The notes under the pieces were generated by a model, which was given only the letters and a program-made list of their open reading frames with translations, did not search any database and was not told the DNA's origin. Below are positions 12,726 to 24,188 of a stretch of DNA of 44,998 nt, piece after piece (positions within the stretch are counted from its first letter, which is position 1; every line of letters starts with the position of its first letter). The DNA lies in NCBI GenBank assembly GCA_009103225.1, contig RHPI01000810.1, forward strand, positions 800,599 through 845,596, written 5' to 3'. Source of the stretch: Chlorokybus atmophyticus (taxonomy: Eukaryota > Streptophyta > Chlorokybophyceae > Chlorokybales > Chlorokybaceae). Made by a program: the position numbers and the translations under genes.

Positions 12726-14584
12726 ATGGATCCCAGGGAGCAGGATTGGATGAGTCCGGCTGTGGAGACTGGGGTAAGCGGTGTGCACAGTGCTTCATGC
12801 TTGGTCCATACTGCAACAGCATGCTGCTGCAGTGCAGCAAGCATGAAGCAAATGGCGGTGTGCTCCACACGCAACATGCAGCATTCTGCTTACTCATGCG
12901 TTCAGAAGTAGCCGCAGGCTGTGGTCGTTGACACACTTGTCAAACGACCGACGCTTCCGTGCTTGCTGTGTAAACAAATCAGTGTGCGTCAATTGCTGGC
13001 TAGACTAGTCAAGCATTTTGCTGTTGACTGCAGACTCTGTAGTTTATGCGGTCACTGTTTATGCGTATATGTATGAAGGGTTGCGAGCCTCATGTACTAC
13101 ACAACTTGTGTGTGTATACAGAATAGTAGTGTGTGAGTGTTGTTGTTATGCAGTCGCTGGGAGCGTTTCAAACTTGCAACCTTTTTGTCTTTCACTCAAA
13201 CCCTATCTTGTCTTGTCAACTCAGACCACAATCATGGCGGTGGAGTTTGATGGGGGTGTTGTTTTGGGAGCCGATTCGCGCACGTCAACAGGTATGCATA
13301 CACCAGTAAAAGGCAGCCACCAGCCCAAGTTGCTTGCATGACTGTTACCCAAGGCTGAGCTGTAGTATACTTGGACTATATCCAACTTGCTTTCAACCTC
13401 ATTGCAGGCAACTATGTCTCCAATCGCGCTTCAGACAAGATTTCAGAGCTTTGCGACAACATCTACATTTGCCGCTCGGGCTCGGTAAGGTTTTAGAGAC
13501 TGTGTGTCTTGGTGGTTGTGTTCTCTTGTGTGCCGCGTAGTATTATCATCATGCATTGTTGCCTGATCCCTTGTGTATTTGTGCGCAGGCCGCAGACACG
13601 CAAGTCATCTCAGATTACGTCCGCTACTTCCTACATCAACACACGTAAGCGCTTAACTATGTGAGGGTTGTGCATCATTATGTTGACCACATTGCAACAT
13701 CTGCATGTGCTGCAGTTTAAATGCATACAGTCACATCATCCTGACTTGCACTTAATGCATCAATGTTTTGGCAGGGTGGAGCTCGGAGAAATGGCTGAGG
13801 TGAAGACAGCCGCTAACCTAACAATGCAGCTGGCGTACCAAAATAAGGTATGTTGTTGATGCATCTTTTGGGATGCGCTGCATTGCAGGTTCATCACACA
13901 GCCCAGTAAAGCACACTTCATGATGGGCTGTTTCCTCAATAGGAGATGCTTCAAGCCGGCATGATTGTGGCCGGCTGGGACAAGTACAATGGTGGCCAAG
14001 TGTATGGCATCCCTCTTGGAGGCAGTCTGCTCAAGCTGCCCTTCACCATTGGCGGTGCGTGCATGCAATGCACGCGACGCGCGTTACACTAAGTTCTTTT
14101 TTGTTTTTTGTAACTGACCAAGTGCCTCTAATTTTTAGGTTCTGGATCGTCATACATTTACGGCTACTGTGATGCCGCTTACCGGGAGGGCATGTCTGAA
14201 CAAGAATGCGAGGTAAGCAACAACTCAGCGTTGTATGTGAGTTGCACGCATAGCAACCAAGCAAAGTTTAACAAACTTGTTGCATGAATGTACTGATGTT
14301 CAATGTGCGTGCACAGGACTTTGTATTAAAGGCTGTCTCGCTGGCGATGGCTCGCGACGGGTCAAGCGGAGGCCTCGTGCGAACTGTCACGGTATGGTTG
14401 GCATTGACGATGCTCGCATTCTTCTGATACAAGCCTGTGACCGTTGAGCTGACCCTTGGTTGCTGTTGCTCTGTGCATGAAGATCAAGAAGGATGGCGTC
14501 AAGCGACAGATGTTCACCGGATCTCAGATTCCGCTATGGTTTGAGGAGATGCCGCCCGCGTTGGTCCCGCCGTCCCTAGCGTAA
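12726..14584 (+). CDS. PBA1: 20S proteasome subunit beta type-6 (beta1, caspase-like)
   Basis: Nine exons: 12726-12773, 13225-13291, 13408-13484, 13589-13644, 13775-13847, 13943-14054, 14139-14212, 14317-14391 and 14483-14584 (227 residues). The short 16-residue propeptide ends in Gly, and autocleavage before [11 protein letters not shown] exposes the catalytic threonine (Thr17 of the precursor, mature Thr1). Asp17 (GADSRTSTG) and Lys33 (NRASDK) of the mature numbering are present, as is the C-terminal ARDGSSGG loop. It is therefore an active subunit of the proteasome core, cutting after acidic residues, and acts in cytosol and nucleus. Every intron is GT-AG and phases close. The length and exon 1 propeptide match the plant PBA1 type. 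Confidence 0.97.
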
Positions 14585-15404
14585 CATGTCTTGAACAATT
14601 GGGACAGAGTGCACGCGTGTGCGTTGATGGCAGGCCTCATAGGGGATGCCAATTGTACATTCATGTGGTTACAGAAGGTGGCTGTACGAGAGCTGTGTGT
14701 TGTTTATCCGCCGACATGATCTTACTTAGCGACGCACTGCTACTTTTGAATGCTCTGGTGTCTGGTAGTGTACATGACTTGGCTTCGTTACTTCGGCCGT
14801 ACAGTTGCTTAGTCACCACAATACACCTTTGTGGCACCAAGCACATTGTATTTGCAACTTGATCCACGTGCAGTCACAACTGCAAACTGATGCAAGGACT
14901 GTCAAAAGTATGAACACAATCCTTGCACTCTATTTATGATACAATCAAAAGGGCAACAACAAACAATGACGCCAAGTACTTGTGTCCAGTCTCTGCCTTC
15001 CCAACTATTCCATGCACGCCTTGCTCCATCGTGGGTGCTCTTGTGCGCCATCATACAACTTCCTCTCACAAGAACCAACTACATGAACTAGTCTTTGTGT
15101 GCCGGGGAAGTCCTGGGAGTCTGCTGCTGCTGTCACTGCAATGAAGGAGGCTGGTCGCTAACCATAGCCGCGGCGCATTGATTGCTGGACACCATGCATG
15201 CTGGTCTGACGGACGGGGCAGGGGCTTGGCGTGTAGGTAGTAGGCAGCCCGGTGGTGAACTGCTGGTGTAGAGTGTAAGCATGGTATGTGCCCACTGCTG
15301 CATGTTTTGCTGCTATTGTGTTTCACACCTTTCATGCGACTAATCTGGCATACCATCTTTTGTACACATTTGCCCACTAGGAACTTGAGCGCTCGGCCAT
15401 CTTG
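14585..15404. other. intergenic, no gene seen
   Basis: This holds the 3' UTR of the proteasome gene and the promoter of the downstream Ycf49-like gene, both on the plus strand. Open frames here have no splice logic or recognisable content. Confidence 0.55.
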
Positions 15405-16729
15405 ATGGCGGCGGCGGCGGTGGTGCCATCGTGCTCCTATTTTTCCTCGCCGACATCGGCTCTCCTCCAGCGTTCGCCGCTGCCAGCTTCACGCCTTCAC
15501 CATCGTCATCAGCACCCTCCCCTTCACGACCAGCGGCGGCTGTCGTCCTGCTCCAGACCAGGCCAGGTTAGGGCGGACCTGACTGCTGCCGCCGCCGCCA
15601 TTGTAGTGGACCTCAGCAGCAGCCCCCTTCCCCTCCTGCTCGCCCTGGCCCCTGAACCCTCCAATGCCCTGTCGTTGCCCACCTGGGCCATACACGTGTC
15701 AAGCGTGGTGGAATGGTGAGCCATGCAATCATGCATGCAGTGACTGGGTGCTACTACGATTGACTGCTGCATTGTCGAGTGGTAGTTTGTAGCACTTAGT
15801 GTGACAAAATACACCTGCCAGTGTAAGGGGTGCACTTCATACTGTTAACTATCCCAGTACGGTAGCTGCAAGTAGTGGAATCAGCATTCTAGCATGTGCT
15901 GCCAACCAAAGCAAGTATGCAGCTTGGTGTGCATTACAAATGTAAGCTTGCGTACTAGGTTGCATGCAGTACGTTCTTCTTGCTCTCTTGTTATGATAAT
16001 TGTCGTGTCTTTAACAGGGTCACTGCCATGTTTTTGGTGTACAAGTATGGGGAGCTGCCCGGACGGCAAGCGTGGAAGGGGCTGACTTGGGGCATGGTAA
16101 GAATAAACCACCACCACCACCACCACCACCACCACCACCACCCACCACTATCACACAACAACAGTGTCAACATGAGGGTTTTCTCAGTGGGCTCTTAATG
16201 GACTCCATATGCATGTGCAAGCAAAATGTAATGAAATATTCGTCATGAGATTGAGTGTCAACATGTGTGTCATGAAGTATACATGATGCATGTAACTTGT
16301 ATGACAGTGGGGTGCTGTGTCGTGCAGGTTCCGTTGCTCGCAGGTGCTATGTGCGCATGCACTTGGCATCTATTCTACAACTCACAGGAGCTTGAGGTAC
16401 ATCATCATCTTTTGACCAACATAGTGTTTGGAATATTGGCTTGTGCAACGATATATGTGTATATAAGGGGTATGGTACGGTGGCAGCATGCATGTGGACA
16501 ATGCGAATGGCATGCATCAGCACAAGCATACAAACATGAGGGTGTGTTTTATACACCCTCATGTTTGCCTTGTTCTTCCCTTAGTGTTTTTTTCCATATC
16601 ATGTTGTTAACTTGTGGTTGTTCGCAGGTGTTGGTTGTATTGCAGGCGGCGCTGACGTTCATAGGCAACGTTACCGTGTGGATCGCTGCATTCCGAATAT
16701 ACCAGAGCGACAAGGAGCAGCAGGCGTGA
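15405..16729 (+). CDS. Ycf49-like DUF2499 plastid membrane protein
   Basis: Four exons: 15405-15715, 16018-16096, 16328-16396 and 16628-16729 (186 residues). Residues 1 to about 88 are Ala/Ser/Arg/His-rich and look like a chloroplast transit peptide. The rest, from SLPTWAIHVSSVVEW through WKGLTWGMVPLLAGAM, CACTWHLFYN and a final hydrophobic segment, follows the DUF2499/Ycf49 family, which is plastid- or cyanobacterium-encoded in other lineages. Two to three membrane segments can be seen. The biochemical role is unknown. The gene here is nuclear, since it has introns and a presequence. I used the ATG at 15405, which is preceded by an in-frame TTG. Confidence 0.9.
16108..16146 (+). repeat. (CCA)n repeat in an intron
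   Basis: About 11 CCA units plus a degenerate end lie just downstream of the exon 2 donor of the Ycf49-like gene. Confidence 0.95.
16531..16567. repeat. perfect 15-bp inverted repeat (hairpin)
   Basis: The arms CAAACATGAGGGTGT and ACACCCTCATGTTTG flank a 7-base loop. It lies in intron 3 of the Ycf49-like gene and could be a foldback remnant of a small element. Confidence 0.9.
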
Positions 16730-17360
16730 TATCCATTCTTTTCTGGCCACAACCAAGGGGCTTTCTGCAGTTCTTGTGACCTCGTATACGAACATGTGAT
16801 ATACCATGTGACATTGATTGCACTAGTCTGCTGAGTGCAGCTACATCCAGATATTTGCACACGACACTGCTATGCTGGAGAAGTCAGCCAACCACCATCT
16901 TATTGTAGCTCTCGAATATTGTTGGAGCCCTGTGAAAGAGCTTCAACTGCACGAGTCCAACTTCTCGGGGACTGCAAACCCCATCGCCTGTACTATGCAT
17001 ATCAAGCATGTCGTTCTCTTGGCGAACACTCGGCAGAAGCCTCATAGACACGCCCTGTGATGACAACAATTTGTCATATTGGTTGCAAAGTTTACACTAC
17101 AAGCGCTCGTGCTGCTCCTTTCTTGCAGCTGGCTCTCAACTGTAATCATGCACCACATAATGCTGCAGTGCATTCTTTGTACACAGTACACACTTACAGT
17201 ACTGCATTGCAACATTGTGAGACATTAGGCACAACACAAGTAGTTGCAGAAGGAGCATGGCCACAATTAATTCGCAAGCGCCATGCCAACAACCACCTAC
17301 ACAATCAACCAATGAGTAAACTGACTGTACACAAGCACCTAAACCTTTTAAGCCTGCCCA
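16730..17360. other. convergent intergenic region, no gene seen
   Basis: This lies between the 3' ends of the Ycf49-like gene and the minus-strand UBA gene. Only short, unsupported open frames occur. Confidence 0.55.
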
Positions 17361-18751
17361 TCAAGCAGTCTCGAGCAGATGGGTGATGGCGGCGTCCCTG
17401 TCCTCGCCATATAACATAAGAGCGCCGGCCACCGCGGGCGACGAGAAACCCATCTCCTTGATCGCGTTGAAGTGCCGGCAGAAGCTCAGCACCTGGAGTG
17501 GGATGCATAGATGATGTTGGCAATGGCCATTGGTTTTATGGCTATGGTTGCACTTGTGTTGGTGGCACTACCTTCTCAAAGTTGTCGCCATAGGCAAGAA
17601 GTGCAAGAATGACCTCTTGTCTTCGAAAGCCGTGCTGCGCATACTTTGCAATAACGCGTTCTTGCTCGCTCACCTGTTGACATGCATAGTCAAGGGCTTG
17701 TATGAAGACACTTGTTGCACGTAGTTGTGCAATTCTATAATGCACATACTGACTACAGGATGCGCAGGCACTGGTCTCAGCGCAGGCACGTATAACAACC
17801 CTCGCAAGTGCACGCGCATACTAAGGTGGACAAAGCGCAACCTGCTAGCCAACGCATCCCACCGTGCAAACAGCAAAGCCTCTCACACAAAACGTACATG
17901 TGGTGTGACGGGCATCTGCGCCATTGCCTCAGCACCCTCGACAGCAGCGGGGCCTGCTTGCCCATGCGTGCCCTCGATGTCGGCAGTGCTGTCCCGCAGC
18001 GCCTCCGCAGCTGCCACAACCCGCCGCTCCAGGTCGAAGTCGAAGACGGGCAAGCTGGCCGGCTGCCGGAAAGACGGGGAACGCCCTAGTTGGCTGGCAT
18101 CCCCACGCACGTCCGGCTGTGAAAATTTGACGCATAAGCGCATAAATCGTGCGTAATAAGCTGCATGCAAGCTAATTCATGTGCATCGGGTGTGGGACAA
18201 ATGACAACTGACGCATGGTCAAATGCTTCCACGGCTGGTTAGTAAATGTCAACGACTATTGGAACAACTGCTTACGTAGATTGTGGAATCCGGAACGCAC
18301 TATGCACTCAGTTGGTCGTTTCGGGATAAGTTGTAAAAGCGAAGGTGGGCATTACATGCACCCTTAAGCTCCTCTTAGCAACTAATTGACACTTCATGCT
18401 AATGATGCGTGAGCGCAACGACGACGCATGCACGTAAGCTCACCGTGATGGTCATGCGATACTCAGGCTTCATTACCACCCGCACACCTGCAAGCGCAGC
18501 CCACATAATCAGAATGAAGTGATGATTTAGACCGCAGATCAGGCTATGCTATGTATGCATGCATAAGTGCGTCGTGTTCAACAAGCTGCCAGCTCGGCCT
18601 AGTGCCCAGGCAAGGCCAGGCCAGTCGACTCACCTCCAGCACCGCCTGCCGCCGCCGCCGCCGCCGCCGCCCTCACAGGCACCGCCACGGCCGGGGAGGT
18701 GGAATTTACGCGCGGATAAACCGACCCCGTTCGGCCCCCGGCGTACTCCAT
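17361..18751 (-). CDS. UBA-domain protein, plant UBA/EF-Ts-like family
   Basis: Five exons, downward: 18751-18634, 18487-18444, 18116-17898, 17673-17572 and 17492-17361 (204 residues). The N-terminus MEYAGGRTG, an alanine run and the block GVRVVMKPEYRMT resemble the plant family typified by an Arabidopsis 'ubiquitin-associated/EF1B-like' protein. A central FDFDLERRV block follows. The last two exons carry two UBA-like three-helix units: HGFRRQEVILALLAYGDN (about 128-161) and MGFSSPAVAGALMLYGED (about 162-204). Such units bind ubiquitin. The precise role is unknown to me; it may be an adaptor in ubiquitin-dependent sorting or degradation. The first exon encodes only 39 residues and was found through phase matching and the family start. 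Confidence 0.85.
18646..18670. repeat. (GCC)n run coding poly-alanine
   Basis: On the minus strand this encodes about eight Ala residues in exon 1 of the UBA gene. Confidence 0.85.
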
Positions 18752-19478
18752 GCTGCCCTAGACTAGACCGGACGAGGCCAGGCCGGACGAGGCCAGGCCG
18801 GACGAGGCCAGGCCAGGCCAGGCCACGCAAGTCTGGATAGGTTAGGGCCAGGCTAAGCAAGTCAGCTGCACACGGCAAGGACAGCCCAGGCTGAGTGGCC
18901 TAACAACTGCCAACACGACAAACCTGACCAGCCAGGCCAGACCAAGCCAGGCCGACGTAGTCCTCAGACACCGCTCAGCCGCTCAGCACCAGGCCACAAC
19001 AGGTCAAACTCTGGCAACAAACCCTGGCTGGCCTCAGGCAGGGTCGCCGCATGTCACAAGCCGGCAACTCAACAGATGCACAAGCGGTGACCCGGGGAAC
19101 TTTGAAACACGTAGCCATCGTATCTCGGACACCGCCGCAGGATAGCGTAACGTAGTTACGCCGCTCAGCATCACGTGACTCTTGCAAGCAAGCCACTCAG
19201 GCGGTGGCGGTGGTCAACACTTGACAAGCTGCCACGTGGTGCGACCTGAGCACTGCTAAGGTTGCACCCGGATGCTGCGGTAGTTCATCACTCACCTTAG
19301 ACACCTCCCTCACCTTCAAGTGCTTAACACACCTGTTGAGAAAGGGTGGTGTGGTAGTGGAGCGTTGGTTTATCACTCACCTCATAGTAAAGTGAAGTGA
19401 GAAACACAGCTGCTGAGAGTTTGGCAGCAAGTCGTATTTTCACCTGCAGTGCGAGAGGTTTAATCAGTTGGTCAATAG
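18752..19478. promoter_or_regulatory. divergent intergenic region, UBA gene / PPP1R36
   Basis: The two start codons diverge across 727 bp. It contains a 15-bp tandem repeat close to the UBA start and CAGGCCAGGC-rich sequence around 18.80-18.96 kb. A 63-base minus-strand stretch with splice-like ends (19381-19443) is discussed under rejected items. Confidence 0.55.
18768..18812. repeat. three tandem copies of a 15-bp unit
   Basis: The unit CCGGACGAGGCCAGG is repeated three times with no mismatch, then decays into CCAGG units. It sits 16 bp from the UBA gene start codon, in its presumed 5' UTR or promoter. Confidence 0.9.
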
Positions 19479-21734
19479 ATGGCGATGCTGGCACGCCAGA
19501 CCAGCCTGGCCAGGTCAACTAATGGCGGCAACGAGGTGGGGTCGACGTGGGAGTTGGCGTCCGCGCGCTCGACCTCGGTGGCGAGCACGCGCTACGGCGC
19601 GGACCCTGCCAGCAGCAGACAGAACTTCAACGCCTCCATCGCGCATAGCAGGATAGCAGGGTACATCATGACCCGCAGTAATAACGTTATCATTATCATC
19701 TTCATCCCCACACAACCAGCATTGCCACCACCACCATTGTACATCAACCAGACCAAAAATGTGAAAGCACAGCACAACAATAACGGTTGCAGCAGCAGCA
19801 GCAGCAACAGCAGTAGCAGCAGCAATAATACAACAACAACAAACAAGAAACGCTTGGGAATCAAAAATGTCCTGGTTGTCGTAAAAGCACAATCAACCTG
19901 TTTGCGCATGGAACGCTGCAGCACCAAGGCGAAGGCGGCCAGCCAGATTGTGGACTCCAAATTCACCCTAGAGAAGGCCAAAGGTGAGACTCAGACTGCC
20001 ACACCTTTGGAAGTCACTACAACTCACCACATACAACACTGACCATTGCTGCCATACTCATGCGCGGCTCATGATCACAGCCAAAGTGTGGAAGACTGTC
20101 CAGGACCCATCTCCAAAGTTCAAGAACTTTTACAACGTGAGTGCACAGAACAACAACCACAGCAACCCGTTGATGAGCCAAGACAAAGCAACAGTGATAC
20201 ACAATGACAAACATAATGTGGGCAGTCCGGTGAGATGGACCGGCTCGTGATGGCATTGGTAGACTACTTTGCGGAGCTGTTCAGGGAGGAGGCCAACCAG
20301 AGGAGAAGGCAGCAGCAGCAGAAACTCCAGTAAGAAACAGCACAACAAAAACAAGTGCTTCTGTAACCAGTCAAGGTGTGAGGTGAAGTGATGCAACGTG
20401 CAGGGAGGAGCAGCAAGCTGCGGGATTGGGAGCAAGCTTACCACCTGGTGAACAGAGACTGTCATCGCAACCGTCCTTGGCTGCTGAGAGGAGACTGGCA
20501 GACATCGCACCAATCTACGCCAGCATACTGCTACAGGAGGTGGTGCAGCTGCATTGTTGAACATTGCAGGATTAGGGGTCGAATTGCAGAAGCATGTGTA
20601 GCTTACTATTCCTGGACTGTGCAGAGTGATTATCGGCATACGCAGCAGGACAGGAACTTCTTTGAGGTCAGTAAGTGCATGCATGTACACATACACTGCA
20701 TGCACACGCGTACCCATGGGACAGGCAACAACTTGCATGCTTTGTCTTGCAGGCGCTCTACACAGCGCTCGATTTGTTGCTGCATGAGGCGTTTGCTTCT
20801 CGAAGAAAAAACGCGGCCATTACCAACGAGCTGGTGAACACATAAAAACTAATGCATTGTTCAGCGTGACGCCAAGCTGTGGTGATCATACTGTATAGGC
20901 TCACCCTTGCCTTGAGTGCAGGGACGAATACTACGAACGCCCGCGTTCAACTCATCACTGAGAAAGGAGAAAGCAGCGGCGGCAGCGGCGGAGGTAATGG
21001 CGTCTGCAGTGGGAGCCAAAGGCGGCACGCTCACTGCGCACGAGATGTGGGCTCTGAAACACGAAGCAGACAAGACGCTGAACTCGTGAGTACACTCAGC
21101 ACAAGCTTCAATCCTGTAAAGCAGTGAATTACTGTTGATGATGGTGATGGTGATAGTGATGGTGACGATGATGGTGATACACAGGCGTGTTTTGGCTGCG
21201 CTGTACACCAAGCACGAGCCCCTGAACACCCGCGCTAGCGCGCATGCGGTGTCACCGGTGCTTCAGCGCATGCTGGCGCCAGGATGCGCAACAAGCGTGA
21301 AGCGAACGACGGCTGCAGGGTGTGTACTTCTTGCTGCACGTACACATGCAGGGCGTGTCGAAGCAGGATCTGCGCACAAAATGAGCGTTTTATTGCAGGC
21401 GCGATGCCAAACTTCAGGACAGTAACAAAGCTGGCGCAAGCTTTTTCAGCAAGCTGCAGTTCCTCATGCAAGATGACAACAACAGGTACATGACATGTAC
21501 AGGATCATGCATACACAAACAGTTCAAGCTGTAGCTTCAGTGAACTCAAGGCAAACAAACCTGTGACACAGTGTCAAGGACGGAGTGCTCGGGACAGCTC
21601 GTACGTCTATGGGGCCATCGATTGCACCGTCGCAGTCCGTGTCACGAAGCAGCAGCTTCTACGCAGGGCATGAGAGCGCAAGGCAATCCGTTGCTGCCTC
21701 AGACTCCAGACGGACTTCTCACGTCGTGATGTAA
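19479..21734 (+). CDS. PPP1R36: PPP1R36-like protein phosphatase 1 regulatory subunit
   Basis: Eleven exons: 19479-19660, 19922-19983, 20081-20136, 20226-20329, 20404-20539, 20625-20666, 20753-20833, 20922-21085, 21185-21319, 21399-21485 and 21572-21734 (403 residues). Phases close at every junction. Blocks in order match animal PPP1R36 (PPPI_inhib domain): MDRLVMALVDYF, AAERRLADIAPIYASIL, QDRNFFEALYT, LGRILRTPAFNSSLRKE and LYTKHEP. The LGRILRTPAFNSSLR block is formed only after splicing two exons, which supports the model. The family is tied to cilia, sperm and autophagy in animals and to PP1 regulation; in an alga a flagellar role is likely but inferred. The tail is Ser/Arg-rich. The exon 5 donor could be 20540 or three bases later. 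Confidence 0.82.
19785..19830 (+). repeat. (CAG)n-like repeat in an intron
   Basis: An imperfect GCA/CAG/CAA trinucleotide run lies in intron 1 of the PPP1R36 gene. Confidence 0.8.
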
Positions 21735-21986
21735 ACAACCTGTACTCAAGTTGCACACGTTGTGAAGTGCTGCATCATGCCTGCATGGCGACAGCACATG
21801 AGTGTCAATCAGCATATCTCCCTGAGCGCAACAACCCAACCTGGTATGTACATAGTATAAGATAGATATTTTAACCATCCTTCGGGCAGTGACAACTGGC
21901 CTTGCTATCGCGCTAGGTGCAACAGCTTTTTCTATGCAACCCATTTAAGCTACAAGCAATTTTATCAACATCGCGCTCCCTATGTG

Positions 21987-24130
21987 TCATTCATCATTCT
22001 CACGCGAGCGCTCCAAGGCCTCCTGCAAACAGCACAAACGTCAGTATCATGAATACATTGAGGAACAACACAATGCAGCACAGTTGAGCAATACACACTC
22101 GCAAGTACTCTTGTGTGGTCGCAAGCCTGCATAACAACACAACCTAGACCAGGTCTAGGCTCGTACCTTGACAAACAAGGTCATGAAAGCGAGGGACGAA
22201 AGAATGACACTTGCGGAGAAAGCTGCTTGCGTCTGGTACTCCTTGTAAGCAGATTCGACATACAGCGTAAGCGTCTGAGTTTGGCCTATGATGTTGCCGG
22301 AGATGACGGAAACAGCTCCAAACTCGCCTACAGCTCGTGCATTCGTCAAAATGATGCCATACATGAGCCCATACCTGCCGGCAACCAAGGTTTGGGTACA
22401 TGTGATAACTACAGAACACAACTGACGCTGCACGCATAAGCTTACTTGATGTTTGGCAGTGTCACATGCCAGAAAACCTCCCAGTCGTTTGCACCCATGG
22501 TGCGTGCAGCCTCTTCCTCCCACTGTAGTATGGGTGTGTCATGTCAACGAGTTATCTTGCCATCATGCCAGTGAGGGTGGCATACCTGCTCTGTGCTTTC
22601 CAAAATGGGGATGAGCTCTCTTGCGACGAACGGCAGCGTCACAAAGGCTGTCGCCAACACCATCCCCGGCAGCGCGAACACGATGTCAATGTCGGTGGCC
22701 CGCAGCAGAGGCGCAAACCAGCCTCGGCGGCCATACAGCAGTACCAACATGAGGCCTGAGGACCATCATGGAGGTTAGCAAGTCCTGTAACCACTTGTAA
22801 TCACTGCATACGTTGCCTCTCTGTATATAACGCAATATATGGTTCAATTGCGCGCCCACGCGAGAGTACGTTTTCAGTTGACATACCTGTAACAACAGGT
22901 GAGATGCTGAATGGCAGGTCTAATAGGCTGAGAATCAGAACCTACAGAAGAGATTTCAACGCACGCGCATCAGCACAGCGCTAGTGGCAAATGGTGTGAT
23001 GCTGTTTGATGAGACAGCCCAGGACGCGCAACAAGCAAGAGAAGCAGCACACCTTGCCAGGAAAGTCTTTGCGTGCAATGGACAGTGCAGCAGTAATACC
23101 AAAAATAGTATTCAGGGGTACGCAGATAGCTGCCAAGATTAGCGTCATCTGCACCGCATGCAGGAAGTCTGGATCTGTAAGGTTATGCAAAAATGGGCCC
23201 ACGCCGCCAGAAAACGCCTGCATATATGTTTTGGTTAGATCTTTCGTCTTGACTGCAATGCTGACAACTGACGCTTGCAGATATACCTGTACAAACACGT
23301 TCACGGTTGGGACGAGCAGCACCAATGCCATGTAGCCCAACGCCGTCGTCAGAAGCAGTATTTGTCCCGGGGTCTTCACCTACCACCATCCAACACGGCG
23401 ATCACTACCACAACAACTGCATTACATGCCGCTCGCATTGAGCATGCAGCAAGCTTGAGTGCCGCAGCTCGCGCTGCTCTTCTCATCACTTGTCCTGTTC
23501 GACTACATGCCTGTCGACACATTGCAGATACATACAAGGCGCAAACACCACTCAATCCACAACGTTAGACAGACGCGTGTGATGTTGACGCTGTGGCACA
23601 GCGCCGTTGCATGCGATGGAACATGAACCTCAGCCTCAGGGTACGCATTGGGTAAGTGCACGGCCTCGGCTAAAGTAAGAGATCATGAAATGCTAGTTAC
23701 CCTCCAAGCTCAGTTCTTATACAACCTGATGTTCGCTTACTTCAATGCCAGCTTTGGACTTCTTGCCAACGCCTCCACCTGCAGGTCCCCCAGCGCGGAT
23801 AGGCACCAGCATCCATCGTCGTTGCTGCTGTTGCTGCACGGGCACTGGCAAGCGCAGAGGCAGCCAAGCAGCCCTGCGCAGAGTGCCATTGGCAATCAGG
23901 CGGGAAGCAGCAGCTACCCTGCAGGCTGCAGGAAGGCGAGGCCTGGATCTCCGGCCGGAGGCCAATTGCGGCAATGCCTCTGCAGCTGTGCGTGTGGCTC
24001 TTCTACATGCAGCCACGGGCACCACGACCGCCACGGCACATCCCGCACCCGCGCCATACATGCCACCGCCACCGCCGCTGCCGCCAACACCGCCACCAAG
24101 CTTGTGACTGGAAACTCTGGCTATTGGCAT
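21987..24130 (-). CDS. SULP2: chloroplast sulfate permease subunit, CysW type
   Basis: Eight exons, downward: 24130-23741, 23379-23287, 23217-23053, 22941-22887, 22755-22586, 22522-22446, 22374-22167 and 22022-21987 (397 residues). The last seven exons encode an ABC permease with about six membrane segments. It follows bacterial Cys[51 protein letters not shown], an EAA loop ([16 protein letters not shown]) and [11 protein letters not shown]. It should sit in the plastid envelope with a CysT-type partner and a CysA ATPase, as in Chlamydomonas SulP2. Exon 1 supplies about 130 residues rich in Gly, Ala, Arg and Gln, a very long presequence. A second ATG at 24061 would shorten it. The start codon is only 58 bp from that of CNOT10. 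Confidence 0.92.
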
Positions 24131-24188
24131 AAATAAAGCTGTTGTCTGTTGGCATGCAGGCGGCGGCGGCGGTGGTGGTGGTGGCGGG
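24131..24188. promoter_or_regulatory. 58-bp gap between two divergent start codons
   Basis: SULP2 and CNOT10 are head to head and their predicted start codons lie 58 bp apart. Core promoters must overlap each other or the neighbouring coding sequence. Confidence 0.6.

Noticed and set aside
19381..19443. Minus-strand 63-base stretch reading VKIRLAAKLSAAVFLTSLYYE with good splice ends
   Set aside because: No in-phase partner exon with convincing content was found on either side, and it lies between two resolved divergent genes. It remains a curiosity.
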